Positions 1 through 8,963 of a DNA stretch of 64,000 nucleotides are shown here, one piece after another. The notes beneath the pieces are model-generated. The model was not told the origin of the DNA and ran no database searches. It saw nothing but the letters and a program-made list of their open reading frames with translations. The position numbers and the translations under genes were made by a program. The stretch covers positions 434,001 to 498,000 of the forward strand of contig NZ_BEWC01000001.1 in NCBI RefSeq assembly GCF_003112575.1, written 5' to 3'. This stretch comes from Streptomyces ardesiacus (GTDB taxonomy: Bacteria; Actinomycetota; Actinomycetes; Streptomycetales; Streptomycetaceae). Each line of letters starts with the position of its first letter. Positions within the stretch are counted from its first letter, which is position 1.

Positions 1-864
1 GCCGTTAATTCCCGCAGGTCTCAAGACGTGGGCATGATTGTTCACCCATACCTTTCCCTCAACGTAAAAGGAGACTTCCAGATTCGGGTTACCGAGCTGA
101 GCCCCGTCCTCTCCCAGCAATACGAGCGGCTCGTCGAAGAGGTAGTCGTCCACATGGTCGACGACGCGGCTGGCTCCGTAGTAGGGGTATGGCCCCTGGC
201 GTTCCGATCGCTCGGACGAACTCAAGGGGACTCGTTTGCCGTCGAGGCATATGGTCAGATACCGGAGTGGGACGAGATTCCAGTCCGCAGGTATTTTGGG
301 AAGCCAGGCCAATCCGGTCTTTTTGGTGTTCGCTCCGTGAAGCCCGCGTGTGAGCACATCCCTGACCGTGCTGAACCGCTTCAGTCGCAGAAGTTCCAGT
401 TGCGCTTTGCGTTTCCCCGTCAGGGCATCCAGGGAACTCGTCCGGTCGTCGAGGAAAGCGGCGGCGCGGTGCTGCTCCGCCAAACCCGGGACTGGGAAGC
501 GCTGAGCTCCGATCGTGCCGGCGGTGAGCAGGGGTTGCGCTGTCTTCGATGCCAACTCGGCGAGCCGGGCCCCCACAAGGAGGTAGTACATATAGGCCGG
601 GTCGAGAGTAGGGCCAGCGGTCGCCACGATAGTATTGTCGGATGCCCAGCAGTTCGTGTGCGCAAGGCTCACGGCGCCGACTGTGCCGACCCGGCCGATG
701 ATCGCCGAACCAGCCATGGTGTTACAGCGGGCGGCACGCCCGATCACCCCGGAGGCTCCCATGAGGGGGAATCCACCCTCGTCCACCCGTTCCTCGCAGG
801 AAGTGCCGCTGCGGAGGTTCAGCACCCACCTTAGGGAAACTGTTCTGCTCACGGTATGAGTCAT
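1..864 (-). CDS. hsdS: Type I restriction-modification specificity subunit HsdS (C-terminus outside window)
   Basis: Reading frame open from the ATG at 864 to the window edge (288 codons, no stop), so the gene is partial at its 3' end. The start overlaps the hsdM stop by four bases (ATGA), indicating translational coupling. Visible HsdS signatures are G-x-I-G-R-V-G-T-V-G and N-x-C-W-A-S-D-N-T in the first target-recognition domain, a conserved helix ending in LKRFSTVRDVLTRG, and the second domain with GEDGAQLGN and VNNHAHVLRP. HsdS dictates the DNA sequence methylated or cut by the HsdMSR complex. The DNA is visibly less GC-rich and less codon-biased than the housekeeping genes further right, as expected for a horizontally exchanged specificity gene. 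hsdR presumably lies beyond position 1. Confidence 0.92.
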   Translation of the reverse strand, partial: MTHTVSRTVSLRWVLNLRSGTSCEERVDEGGFPLMGASGVIGRAARCNTMAGSAIIGRVGTVGAVSLAHTNCWASDNTIVATAGPTLDPAYMYYLLVGARLAELASKTAQPLLTAGTIGAQRFPVPGLAEQHRAAAFLDDRTSSLDALTGKRKAQLELLRLKRFSTVRDVLTRGLHGANTKKTGLAWLPKIPADWNLVPLRYLTICLDGKRVPLSSSERSERQGPYPYYGASRVVDHVDDYLFDEPLVLLGEDGAQLGNPNLEVSFYVEGKVWVNNHAHVLRPAGING

Positions 865-2891
865 TTGGTGATCTCTCCCAGGAGTCCCTGAATTTCAGCC
901 TCCAGCGCTTTCAAATCCGCGTCGATTTCCGCCAATGGTCTCGGTGGCTCGTACACATAGAAATGCCGCGTAAACGGAATCTCGTACCCAATCTTGGTCT
1001 TGCTGTTGTCGATCCACGCCTCCGGCACGTGGGGGCGGACGTCCCGCTCCACGTATGCTTCGATGTCCTCACTCTGCGGCACGTTCTCGAAGTCCCGCAG
1101 CTCCGCGTCCGGCTCGGGTCGGCCCTTGACGAGCTGAACCTCGCCCTCCGGGTCCCGCACCCCGATGACGTCGCGCAGAGCCTTGTTGAACGGTGCCCCC
1201 GTAGGCCACGTACCGCCGGCCTGCACCACCGCGTCCTTCAGGGCGAGCCAAGCCTCCTGCTTCGTGCCCCAGGTCGCGCCCATCAGGGACTTGAAGGCGT
1301 CCGCGAGAGCCGCGGCCTGCGGCAGCTTCTGGATCGGCTTGGACGCCTCCAGTGCCGTTAGCGTCTCCTCCGTCACCTCGAAGCGCAGCTTCAGCGGGCG
1401 CTCCACCGTGATGCGCTGGTAGCCGAAGTCCTCGTTGCGGAAGACCTTCACCTTGCTGTGCAGCGGGTGCTCTGCGTTGTCCGCCACGGCCAGCGCTTCG
1501 CCGTACAGCTTGACCACCGTCGCGATGTGGTCCGAGCCCAGCTGCTTGCGCTTGTCGCCGAGCGACTTCCGCATCTTCTGCCACTGGTCGCGCGCGTCCA
1601 GCAGGACGACCTTGCCCTTGTGGTCCGGGCTCTTCCTGTTCGTCAGGATCCAGAAGTACGTCGAGATGCCGGTGTTGTAGAAGAGCTGATCCGGCAGGGC
1701 GACGATGCCCTCCAGCCAGTCGTTCTCCAGGATCCAGCGGCGGATTTCCGACTCGCCCGAGCCGGCCGCACCCGTGAACAGCGGCGAGCCGTTGAAGACG
1801 ATCGCCAGACGCGATCCGCCCCCGCCGCTCACATCCACCGGCTTCATCTTGGAGATCATGTGCTGGAGGAACAGCAGAGAGCCGTCGTTGATACGCGGGA
1901 GACCCGCACCGAAACGGCCGGCCTCGCCGAGCGCCTTGTGCTCGTGCTCGACCTCGTCCTTGACCTTCTTCCACTCCACCCCGAACGGCGGGTTGGCCAG
2001 CATGTAGTCGAAGGTCTTGCGGGCGTGGCCGTCGTCGGAGAAGGAGTTGCCGAAGGCGATGTTCTCCGGATCCTGGCCCTTGATCATGAGGTCGGACCGG
2101 CAGATCGCCCACGACTCGGGGTTCAGCTCCTGCCCGTACACCTCCACCGTGGCGTCCGGGTTCAGCTCCGTGATCAGGTCGTCCATCGCGGAGAGCATGC
2201 CGCCCGTGCCGCAGGCCGGGTCGAGCACCGTGCGCACCGCGCCCGGAAGCTGGAGCGCGTCGCCGTCCGGGGCGACCAGCAGCCGCACCATGAGCTGAAT
2301 GACCTCACGCGGCGTGAAGTGCTCACCGGCCGTCTCGTTGGACTGCTCGGCGAAGCGGCGGATCAGCTCCTCGAAGATGTAGCCCATGTTGTGGTTGGGC
2401 ACGATCTCGGGACGCAGGTCCAGGTCCGTGAACGCGCCGATGACCTTGTAGAGGAGTCCGGCGCTGTCGAGCCGCTTGATCTGCTGGGCGAACTCGAAGC
2501 GCTCCAGCACGCCGCGCGCGTTGTCCGAGAAGGCACCCACGTAGACCATCAGGTTCTGCGCCGCGTTCTGGGGGTCCGCCGCGATCTTCTTCAGGGTCAG
2601 ACGCGACCGGTTGTAGAAGGAGTGGCCCGAGGCCCGTCGCAGGAAGCGGTCCGGGTCGATGCCGCTGTCCTTGTGCTGCTCCGCGATCTCCGCGACCTTC
2701 TCGCGCGTAGGGGCCAGCACGCACTCCAGCCGCCGCAGCACCGTGAACGGCAGGATGACCTTGCCGTAGTCGGACTGCTTGTAGTCCCCCCGCAGGAGGT
2801 CGGCGACGGACCACGCGTGGTTCGCCAACTCCGTGTGCTTACTGCTGTTCAACTGGATCCCCGGATTCCTTCCGAAATGTCCCAACCCCAC
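861..2891 (-). CDS. hsdM: Type I restriction-modification DNA N6-adenine methyltransferase subunit HsdM
   Basis: The 676-residue frame has the HsdM N-terminal helical domain (KHTELANHAWSVADLLRGD, then KVILPFTVLRRLE) followed by the SAM-dependent methylase core: motif I DPACGTGG near residue 222 and catalytic motif IV NPPFG near residue 300. It transfers methyl from SAM to adenine within the site chosen by HsdS, protecting host DNA. Start choice is uncertain. The longest frame begins at 2891, but TTG at 2852, preceded by GGGGAT about six bases upstream, sits where HsdM proteins usually begin (NSSKHTELA). Coupled to hsdS by a four-base overlap; the upstream methylase gene ends 123 bp away on the same strand. 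Confidence 0.95.
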   Translation of the reverse strand: MGLGHFGRNPGIQLNSSKHTELANHAWSVADLLRGDYKQSDYGKVILPFTVLRRLECVLAPTREKVAEIAEQHKDSGIDPDRFLRRASGHSFYNRSRLTLKKIAADPQNAAQNLMVYVGAFSDNARGVLERFEFAQQIKRLDSAGLLYKVIGAFTDLDLRPEIVPNHNMGYIFEELIRRFAEQSNETAGEHFTPREVIQLMVRLLVAPDGDALQLPGAVRTVLDPACGTGGMLSAMDDLITELNPDATVEVYGQELNPESWAICRSDLMIKGQDPENIAFGNSFSDDGHARKTFDYMLANPPFGVEWKKVKDEVEHEHKALGEAGRFGAGLPRINDGSLLFLQHMISKMKPVDVSGGGGSRLAIVFNGSPLFTGAAGSGESEIRRWILENDWLEGIVALPDQLFYNTGISTYFWILTNRKSPDHKGKVVLLDARDQWQKMRKSLGDKRKQLGSDHIATVVKLYGEALAVADNAEHPLHSKVKVFRNEDFGYQRITVERPLKLRFEVTEETLTALEASKPIQKLPQAAALADAFKSLMGATWGTKQEAWLALKDAVVQAGGTWPTGAPFNKALRDVIGVRDPEGEVQLVKGRPEPDAELRDFENVPQSEDIEAYVERDVRPHVPEAWIDNSKTKIGYEIPFTRHFYVYEPPRPLAEIDADLKALEAEIQGLLGEITK

Positions 2892-3014
2892 CGCCCGAGC
2901 CGAGCCGCGTTGAGCGGTCGACCGGAGCGGTCTGCCAATTGTGGTCTATGTGTGAAGGCCTGCATGCCGAATGGGACGAATCGCCACCCGGCCGCGTACC
3001 TCCGGCCGCCTGAC

Positions 3015-5192
3015 TCAGCCGTCTCCTGGCGTTGGCAGCAACTGTCCGCCCGTGAGCCCGCTTACCAGCAACCGCGCCGTCTCCTCCGCCAGCCGCGTCG
3101 CCCGCTGAGCCTCCGCCCGGAGTCCGTGCACGTGCCGGAATGCCTCCCCGTACCGCCGCTGCTCCTCCAGCGGCAGCAGCGGTACGCGCAGTCGGCCCGG
3201 GTTGACGGTAAGGGTCGTGCTGCCCGTCGAGGCGCCCGCGATGTTCTCCTCCGCCCCCAGGAACCCGGCGAGGAACCAGGCGTCCAAGCGTGCCGGGTCC
3301 GGGCGGAAGAGGTGGACGTGCGGGCCGGGCAGAGCGCCGGCGTCTCCCTCGCCCGCGACCCGGGCCATGGCGCCTTCCACGCTCGCGACCGCACGTACGA
3401 GGACGTCCCCCACGGCGATCACGGGCGACGTGTCGTCGTACAGCTCCGTCGGCTCTCCCGTGGGACCCGACCCGGTCGCGATGTCCGAGCCGGTGAGTAC
3501 CGCCCGTGCAACCTGGCTCCCATGCTCACCGTTCGCGACGTGTGCCCGTGTACGCGCGCTGTCCGGCACCAGGCGGAGGAGAGTGAGCGCTCCGCCCCGC
3601 GAGAGATCGGAGGCCGTCGCCGTCCGCCACTCCCGGGAGTCGGCACCCGCGGCACTCCATCCTTCGCGACCGGCCGTCCGCGCGAGGGCCTTCGCGGCCT
3701 TCACGAGGTCCTGTCGCGTGGCATCCACCTCGGCCGACAGTTTCGCCGGATCGACCTCCGCCCGTGACGCCCGCACGAGCCGCGCGGGGGTCAGATCCAC
3801 CACGTCGTCCAACAGGTCCACCACACCGACCGCGTGTGCGACACCCGGCTCGCCTTCGAAGGCGTCCGGGTCCGCCGTGAACGCCTCCCACGCCTCCAGC
3901 GCCCGCGCTGTTACCGCTGCCCAGTCCACGGACGTCGAACGGCCGGTACCCCGCGTCCGCGACGGCGCTGTCGCCGCACCACGCCCGGTCGCCGTCGTCG
4001 GTGTCTCCGCCGCCGTGTCCACGAACAGTACGGACTTGCGCGCCGCGCCCCCCGGCTCGGGGCGCTGCAACACCCACACCTGAAGGCCCACGTGCAGCGG
4101 CACCGACGCGCCGACCGGCAGCGCGATCACCGCGCGCAGGGCTCCGCTGCGTACGAGCTCCGCTCGTACGCGCCGCCCAGACGCTCGCCCGGCCGTGGCC
4201 GGGGGCAGCAGCAGGACCGCGTAGCCGCCGGGCACCAGGTGGGCGAGCGCGTGCTGTACCCAGGCCAGTTCCGACTCCGCGCGGGCCGGGACGCCGTACG
4301 CCCAGCGCGGGTCATAGGCCAGTTCGTCGTGGCCCCAGTCCCGGATGCCGTAGGGCGGGTTGGACAGTACGGCATCGGCGAGCAGGTCCGGGAAAGCGTC
4401 CGCGCGGAGACTGTCCTCGGCGCGGACGGTGACAGTGGCATCCGGTGCGGTCAGCATCAGGCTGACGGCGCTTCGGCGGGCCTGAACGGGCAACACGTCC
4501 TGGCCGTACAACTCGCGAGCGCCGTGCCGGGAGGCCGCCGCGAGGAGGGAACCGCTGCCGCAGGCCGGGTCGAGGACGCTGGACGCAGTACCCGGGACCA
4601 ACCGGGCGATGAGGTCCGTGAGCGGCTCGGGCGTCCGGTAGGCGCCACTCGCCGCACTGTCCTCCAGCTCCCACTCCGCGAGGACGCCCAGTGTGGCCTG
4701 GCCGCCTGACTCGCGTACACACGCGTACAGCGCGCGGAGGACCGGCGCGTCCTTGGCCGTGAAGCGGACGGCACCGTCACCCGTCCCCGGGACGGCCTTG
4801 GCGACGGTCGTTCTGTCGCGCTCGGCCTCGGAAGCGAGGTCTGCGTCGGACAGGCCGGCGGTCGCCGCCAGCTCGGCTGGGGAGCGGCGGGCTGCTGCCA
4901 AGACGAGGAGCAGCAACTCGGCGGAGTCGCCCGCGGCACCGCTGCCGGCACGTCCGTGCAGGCGGAGCATCGTGCGGAGTTCCTCCGCCGGACTCGCGGC
5001 GGAGGCGTGACCGCGCGCGGCCAGCCACGCGCGCACTGCCTCCAGGTCGTACAGCGGGCTGCTCTCCGTGCCGCCGGAGGGCTCGGGGAAGTCGTCGTGC
5101 CGGCGGCGCCAGTTGCTGACGGTGGCGCGTGTGACTCCGGCGATGCGGGAAATCTCGGCTGCCGTCACCTGCGCCGTGGACTGCTGGGGCAT
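3015..5192 (-). CDS. HTH-N6-adenine DNA methylase with C-terminal specificity-like domain
   Basis: 725 residues. Residues 8-60 form a MerR/excisionase-like helix-turn-helix (AEISRIAGVTRATVSNWRRR) continuing into LYDLEAVRAWLAARG. The centre is an HsdM-type methylase: motif I LDPACGSGS and motif IV SNPPYG. The last ~200 residues (AVLTGSDIATGSG through PLLPLEEQRRYGEAF and LVSGLTGGQLLPTPGDG) look like an HsdS half: a recognition domain plus the terminal spacer helix. The protein thus looks like a fused M-S polypeptide, able in principle to choose and methylate its own site. No nuclease gene lies beside it except the HsdM/HsdS pair downstream. Start ATG at 5192 has AGGA seven bases upstream. The N-terminal HTH may allow autoregulation. 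Confidence 0.85.
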   Translation of the reverse strand: MPQQSTAQVTAAEISRIAGVTRATVSNWRRRHDDFPEPSGGTESSPLYDLEAVRAWLAARGHASAASPAEELRTMLRLHGRAGSGAAGDSAELLLLVLAAARRSPAELAATAGLSDADLASEAERDRTTVAKAVPGTGDGAVRFTAKDAPVLRALYACVRESGGQATLGVLAEWELEDSAASGAYRTPEPLTDLIARLVPGTASSVLDPACGSGSLLAAASRHGARELYGQDVLPVQARRSAVSLMLTAPDATVTVRAEDSLRADAFPDLLADAVLSNPPYGIRDWGHDELAYDPRWAYGVPARAESELAWVQHALAHLVPGGYAVLLLPPATAGRASGRRVRAELVRSGALRAVIALPVGASVPLHVGLQVWVLQRPEPGGAARKSVLFVDTAAETPTTATGRGAATAPSRTRGTGRSTSVDWAAVTARALEAWEAFTADPDAFEGEPGVAHAVGVVDLLDDVVDLTPARLVRASRAEVDPAKLSAEVDATRQDLVKAAKALARTAGREGWSAAGADSREWRTATASDLSRGGALTLLRLVPDSARTRAHVANGEHGSQVARAVLTGSDIATGSGPTGEPTELYDDTSPVIAVGDVLVRAVASVEGAMARVAGEGDAGALPGPHVHLFRPDPARLDAWFLAGFLGAEENIAGASTGSTTLTVNPGRLRVPLLPLEEQRRYGEAFRHVHGLRAEAQRATRLAEETARLLVSGLTGGQLLPTPGDG

Positions 5193-5217
5193 GGCGGTTC
5201 CTGGACCTCTCGGTAGC

Positions 5218-5226
5218 TGACAGTCA
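5218..5226. promoter_or_regulatory. TGACAGTCA palindrome just upstream of the HTH-methylase start
   Basis: Perfect 9-bp palindrome (TGAC-A-GTCA) 26 bp upstream of the methylase ATG. A second short palindrome, ATTGACAAT, overlaps the divergent -35 box at 5261-5269. These are candidate operators for the methylase's own helix-turn-helix; this is inference from position only. Confidence 0.35.
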
Positions 5227-5261
5227 ACAACCTACAGCACGCGTCAAGCCCGTAAATGCGA

Positions 5262-5291
5262 TTGACAATGCTTTCGTTCTGCTGCTTATCT
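5262..5291 (+). promoter_or_regulatory. Candidate sigma-70-type promoter for the DndB-like gene
   Basis: TTGACA at 5262-5267, an 18-bp spacer, then TTATCT at 5286-5291. This is a near-consensus vegetative promoter about 90 bp upstream of the ATG at 5381. It lies in the 188-bp divergent intergenic region shared with the HTH-methylase gene. Confidence 0.6.
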
Positions 5292-5380
5292 GGTCAGGCT
5301 TCCGGCGTGGGTGGTGTCGACACCGCCGCGCCCACCGGACCGCTCCAGATGCCGTGCAGGCATCGCTTCAGGGGGAGACC

Positions 5381-6607
5381 ATGCGTCTGACCATGCCGAC
5401 CGCCGTCGTCGAAGGCACCCAGCTCACCGTCATGCCGTTCCGCGACGACGCCGTCGTGGGGACGATGGCGGTGCCCGCACTCGTCCAGTTGGTGCCTTCG
5501 CCCCGCGCCGAGGAGGACCCGCGCAAGCTGAAGGCGGCGTCGGGCCTGGTGCGTCGGCACGCCGAGCTGCGCGCCACCGTCCAGCGCACGCTGAAGTCCT
5601 CGCAGAAGGGCAAGAACGTCCGTCCGTACGCCGAGTACATCGCCGCCGGTATCAAGGGCGAGCTCGGGGCCGCCTGGTCCACGCCGCCGATCACCCTGTG
5701 GCACGCCGGACCGCTTGCCGCGCTCAGTGAGGAACTGGTTCTCGGCACCGGTCTGCGTACCCTGACCGTCGCCCCGGGCACGATGGTCGTCGCCATCGAC
5801 GGCGAGACCCAGACCACGGCCTGGCACGACCTCTACGATGACCCGGAGGCGTATGGGCTGACGTATTCGCAGCTCTCGCGCGTACGCATCCCGTTCGAGC
5901 TGTACGTCGACCTGGCTCCGGCGGACGCGCGGCAGATCTTCTACGACCGCAACGTGCAGGGCGTCGCCGTGGCGAAGAACCTCGCCATGTCCATGGACCA
6001 GCGGGACTTCGGTACCCGCCTGGCCCATCTGGTCGCCGACTCCGTACGGATCGACGTCGACGGCCAGCGGGTGCCGTTCGCCCGGCTCGTGAACGTCAGC
6101 AAGCGGCAGCTGTCCGCCGGTGACCGCGAGGTCGTCACCCTCTCCGCTTTGCGCGCACTCGTGGTCACCACCCTCTACGGGCGGGGCGGGCTCGCACGTT
6201 CCGCCGAGTCCGTGCACGAGGACGAGTTGCCGGCGGGCGCCCACCCCGAGCAGGTGGAGGCCGCCGTCGTCCCCATCCTCGGCGACGTGATCGTCCGTCA
6301 CGCCCGCGAGTTCACCGAGCGTGGTGCCATCACCGCTCCGGCAGTCCTGGCGGGGCTCGGTATCGCCGTACACCCCACCATGCCCTGGAGCGAGTCGGGG
6401 GCCGTGTTCCGCATGGACGACCTGCTCCGGCTCCTCGACGGCATTCGCTGGGAGCGCGAGGCGAAGTACTGGGACGGCGTCGCCGCCAAGACCGGGGCCT
6501 CCGGCCGCCTCAACTTCAGCGGCGGGGTCAAGGACTCAGGCGGTCGTGTCGCCGACGCGATCCTCTATCCGGCGACCGAGGCCGGGCGGCAGATCCGCGG
6601 CCTCTGA
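5381..6607 (+). CDS. DndB/DGQHR-like DNA-modification-associated protein
   Basis: 408 residues from the ATG at 5381, which is preceded by the strong ribosome site GGGGGAG; the in-frame ATG at 5354 lacks one. The protein has the DGQHR/DndB layout: a loop I-D-G-E-T-Q near residue 146 in place of D-G-Q-H-R, then FELYVDL and a Y-D-R-N-V-Q-G-V-A-V-A-K segment matching the family's 'F-x-D-x-N...V' motif and ending in SMDQRD. DndB proteins accompany phosphorothioate DNA modification or act as orphan DGQHR proteins in defence islands. No dndA, C, D or E is present here. It is transcribed divergently from the HTH-methylase, suggesting a functional pair. The exact biochemical role is unknown. Confidence 0.75.
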   Translation: MRLTMPTAVVEGTQLTVMPFRDDAVVGTMAVPALVQLVPSPRAEEDPRKLKAASGLVRRHAELRATVQRTLKSSQKGKNVRPYAEYIAAGIKGELGAAWSTPPITLWHAGPLAALSEELVLGTGLRTLTVAPGTMVVAIDGETQTTAWHDLYDDPEAYGLTYSQLSRVRIPFELYVDLAPADARQIFYDRNVQGVAVAKNLAMSMDQRDFGTRLAHLVADSVRIDVDGQRVPFARLVNVSKRQLSAGDREVVTLSALRALVVTTLYGRGGLARSAESVHEDELPAGAHPEQVEAAVVPILGDVIVRHAREFTERGAITAPAVLAGLGIAVHPTMPWSESGAVFRMDDLLRLLDGIRWEREAKYWDGVAAKTGASGRLNFSGGVKDSGGRVADAILYPATEAGRQIRGL

Positions 6608-6773
6608 ACCCGGGAGCGCACCGGACGAGTCCCTCGAGAGGCATGGGCATGTGGACGTGTTCGGGCTCTTCCGCATGGGCGTCATCGCTGACCCGCGTGG
6701 GGGCTGGGCCGCGGGTCGGCCGTGCCATCAGGGGCCTGGACCAGCCAATCCCCTTAATGCGTACCATGTGCAA

Positions 6774-7331
6774 GTGCGCCACAGTGACTACAGCATCCGG
6801 ACAGCAACCCCCACCGACCTCCCCGACGCCCGAGCCGTCATGCTCGACACCGTCTACCGCGACTTCGGTACCGGTTACGTCCCCCGCTGGCACGGCGACA
6901 TCATCGACCTGGCCGGGGCCTACCTGACCCCCGAGCGGCACACGCTCCTCGTCGCCGTGGACGAGGGGGACGGCGAGGTCGTGGCGACCGGTGCTCTCGA
7001 CTCCCGTGGTCCCGCGCACCCGCCGAACCCCGCGCACGTCGCCGAGCGGTTCCCCTCGGGTGTGACCGCGCAGCTGCGGAGGGTGTACGTGCGGCCCGAG
7101 CACCGGCGGCGTGGGCTTGCGCGTCGGCTTGTCGAGGAGTTGCTGGCGTTCGCCGCCGCCGACGGGGGATACCGGGCCGTGTATCTGCACACCGACCCCG
7201 CCGTCACCGGGGCCGAGCCGTTCTGGCGGTCGTTGGCCAAGGTCGTGCACGACGAGCGGGAGGACGTGGGGGGCGGGCAGGGGATCGTGCACTTCGACGT
7301 GCCCCTGCCCGTGCCGGCCCGGGTCGGGTAG
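6774..7331 (+). CDS. GNAT-family N-acetyltransferase
   Basis: About 185 residues from GTG at 6774 (GTG 6768 also possible; no convincing ribosome site, so the message may be leaderless). The GNAT acetyl-CoA site is clear: the strand AQLRRVYVRPEHRRRGLARRL contains the R-x-x-G-x-G/A-like pyrophosphate loop near residue 105, followed by the AVYLHTDP strand and FWRSLAKV. Such enzymes transfer acetyl from acetyl-CoA to an amine; the substrate cannot be deduced. It is followed, in the same direction, by the metal-type transporter genes, but the Zur-like palindrome separates it from them, so it is probably not co-regulated. Confidence 0.85.
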   Translation: MRHSDYSIRTATPTDLPDARAVMLDTVYRDFGTGYVPRWHGDIIDLAGAYLTPERHTLLVAVDEGDGEVVATGALDSRGPAHPPNPAHVAERFPSGVTAQLRRVYVRPEHRRRGLARRLVEELLAFAAADGGYRAVYLHTDPAVTGAEPFWRSLAKVVHDEREDVGGGQGIVHFDVPLPVPARVG

Positions 7332-7334
7332 GCG

Positions 7335-7349
7335 TGAAAATCGTTTTCA
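7335..7349. promoter_or_regulatory. Zur-box-like palindrome
   Basis: TGAAAATCGTTTTCA: perfect 6-bp arms TGAAAA/TTTTCA around TCG, conspicuously AT-rich in this genome. It is followed at once by a -10-like TAGGAT (7352-7357), 99 bp before the lipoprotein ATG. It has the length and arms of actinobacterial Zur sites (TGAAAAT..ATTTTCA type), so zinc-dependent repression of the downstream transporter genes is inferred. Confidence 0.7.
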
Positions 7350-7448
7350 TATAGGATTCCGGGTGCTCCGGGACTCCCCCCCGAGCCCGCCTCCGTCCGC
7401 CTGCCCGACCGCCTGTTCCCTCCCCCCAAACCGATCGATCCGAGGACC

Positions 7449-8960
7449 ATGCGCTCCCTCCGCCGACCCCGGCTGCTCGCCCCCTTCCTGCTCGTCCCGT
7501 TGATGGCCGGCTGCTTCGCCTCCGGAGGCGGCGGTGACTCCGCGTCCGGGGACGGTGGTGACGGCGACGGGGCCCGGCTTCGCGTCGCGCTCGCCTTCCC
7601 GCCCGCCGAGAACCTGTCCCCGTACGGCGCCGACGCCACCCTGCTCAGCCGTCTCGGAGTGACCGAGGGGCTCACCGCGCTGGACGCCAACGGCTCCGCC
7701 GCGCCCGCGCTCGCCGAGTCCTGGCGGCGGGACGGTGAGAAGACCTGGGAGTTCACGCTCCGCGACGCCACCTTCCAGGACGGCAGCGACGTGACCCCGG
7801 CCGCCGTCGCCGCGTCCCTCACCCGGGCCACCGGCGCCGAGCCCGCACCGGCCGCGCTCTCCGGCGTCACCCTCAGTGCCGAGGCGGGCGGGGACCGGGT
7901 CGTCCGGATCACCACCACCGAGCCCGACCCCGTCCTGCCGCTGCGGCTCTCCAGCCCCAGCCTCGCGATCCTGTCCAAGGACGCCTACGGCAAGGGCAAC
8001 CGCGTCGACCCCGTCGGGCACGCCACCGGACCCTTCGAGCTGACCAAGGTCAACGGCGCCACCTCCGCCTCCCTCGACCGGTTCGACGACTACTGGGGCG
8101 GCCGCGCCCAGGCCTCCGGCATCGACGCCCGCTTCATCGCCGACGGCACCGCACGCGCCAACGCCCTGCGGACCGGGGAGCTGGACATCGCCGAGGCCGT
8201 TCCCGTCGCCCAGGCGGCCTCCCTCGACGAGAGGAACCGGCGCGACACCGCCACCACCCGGACGACCAGCCTGCTGCTCAACGCCTCGTCGGGAACCTTC
8301 AAGGACGCCGGGCTGCGAGCCGCCGCCCGTGCCGCCCTGGACACCTCCGTGTTCGCCAAGGACGTCTACGAGGGCTACGCCGACGCCGGGGCCGGGGTCT
8401 ACGGGCCCGCCGTCACCTGGGCCGAGGGCAAGCGGACCGCGCCCGTCGGGCGGGCGGCGGCCAAGAAGCCCGGGAGCGGTGACACCCTCACCCTCGCCAC
8501 CTATGACAACCGGCCCGAGCTGCCCGAGGTCGCCCAGGTCGTCAAGCAGCAGTGGGAGAAGGCAGGGTTCACCGTCAAGCTCACCGTGCGGGAGTACTCG
8601 CGGCTCGAAGGCGACGCCCTCGACGGGAAGTTCGACGCCTTCGTGCTCGCCCGCAACACCCTCCTCGACACCGGTGACCCCGTCGCCGTGCTCGCCGGCG
8701 ACTACACCTGCGACGGCGGGTTCAACATCGCCCAGCTCTGCGACAAGGGCGTCGACCGCGCCGTCGCCGACGCCGAGAAGACCGCCGACACCGCGAAGCG
8801 GCAGGACGCCGCCATGGCCGCCGAGGCCCGCATCCTCGGCAGCGACGCCGTCGTGCCGCTCGTGCACCAGCGCGTCATCACCGGCGTCGCCGACTCCGTG
8901 CAGGGCGTGATCCTCGACCCGTACGAGCGCACCCTCGTCGGCACCGGCACCCGGCGCTGA
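7449..8960 (+). CDS. ABC transporter substrate-binding lipoprotein (peptide/nickel, SBP_bac_5 family)
   Basis: 503 residues; ATG at 7449 follows the ribosome site GAGGA. An N-terminal signal (RRPRLLAPFLLVPLMAGC) ends in lipobox L-M-A-G-C with lipidated Cys22, then a Gly/Asp/Ser linker. The remainder has the DppA/NikA/CntA fold: LRVALAFPPAENLSPYGAD, W-x-F-T-L-R-D-A-x-F-Q-D-G, VDPVGHATGPF and YWGGRA. It would capture a small ligand at the outer membrane face and hand it to the permease encoded 3 bp downstream. The Zur-like site upstream points to a metal complex, by analogy with the metallophore receptor CntA, rather than to a peptide, but the ligand is not shown by sequence. Confidence 0.9.
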   Translation: MRSLRRPRLLAPFLLVPLMAGCFASGGGGDSASGDGGDGDGARLRVALAFPPAENLSPYGADATLLSRLGVTEGLTALDANGSAAPALAESWRRDGEKTWEFTLRDATFQDGSDVTPAAVAASLTRATGAEPAPAALSGVTLSAEAGGDRVVRITTTEPDPVLPLRLSSPSLAILSKDAYGKGNRVDPVGHATGPFELTKVNGATSASLDRFDDYWGGRAQASGIDARFIADGTARANALRTGELDIAEAVPVAQAASLDERNRRDTATTRTTSLLLNASSGTFKDAGLRAAARAALDTSVFAKDVYEGYADAGAGVYGPAVTWAEGKRTAPVGRAAAKKPGSGDTLTLATYDNRPELPEVAQVVKQQWEKAGFTVKLTVREYSRLEGDALDGKFDAFVLARNTLLDTGDPVAVLAGDYTCDGGFNIAQLCDKGVDRAVADAEKTADTAKRQDAAMAAEARILGSDAVVPLVHQRVITGVADSVQGVILDPYERTLVGTGTRR

Positions 8961-8963
8961 ACC

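Noticed and set aside
721..780. Apparent frameshift in hsdS
   Set aside because: It came from miscounting the run of five G bases; on recounting, the frame is open from 864 to the window edge.
28..834. Plus-strand frame of 268 residues at the left edge
   Set aside because: Opposite a continuous hsdS frame with recognition-domain motifs and ATGA coupling to hsdM.
5381..6607. Full Dnd phosphorothioation system
   Set aside because: Only a DndB-like protein is present; no dndA, dndC, dndD or dndE in the window.
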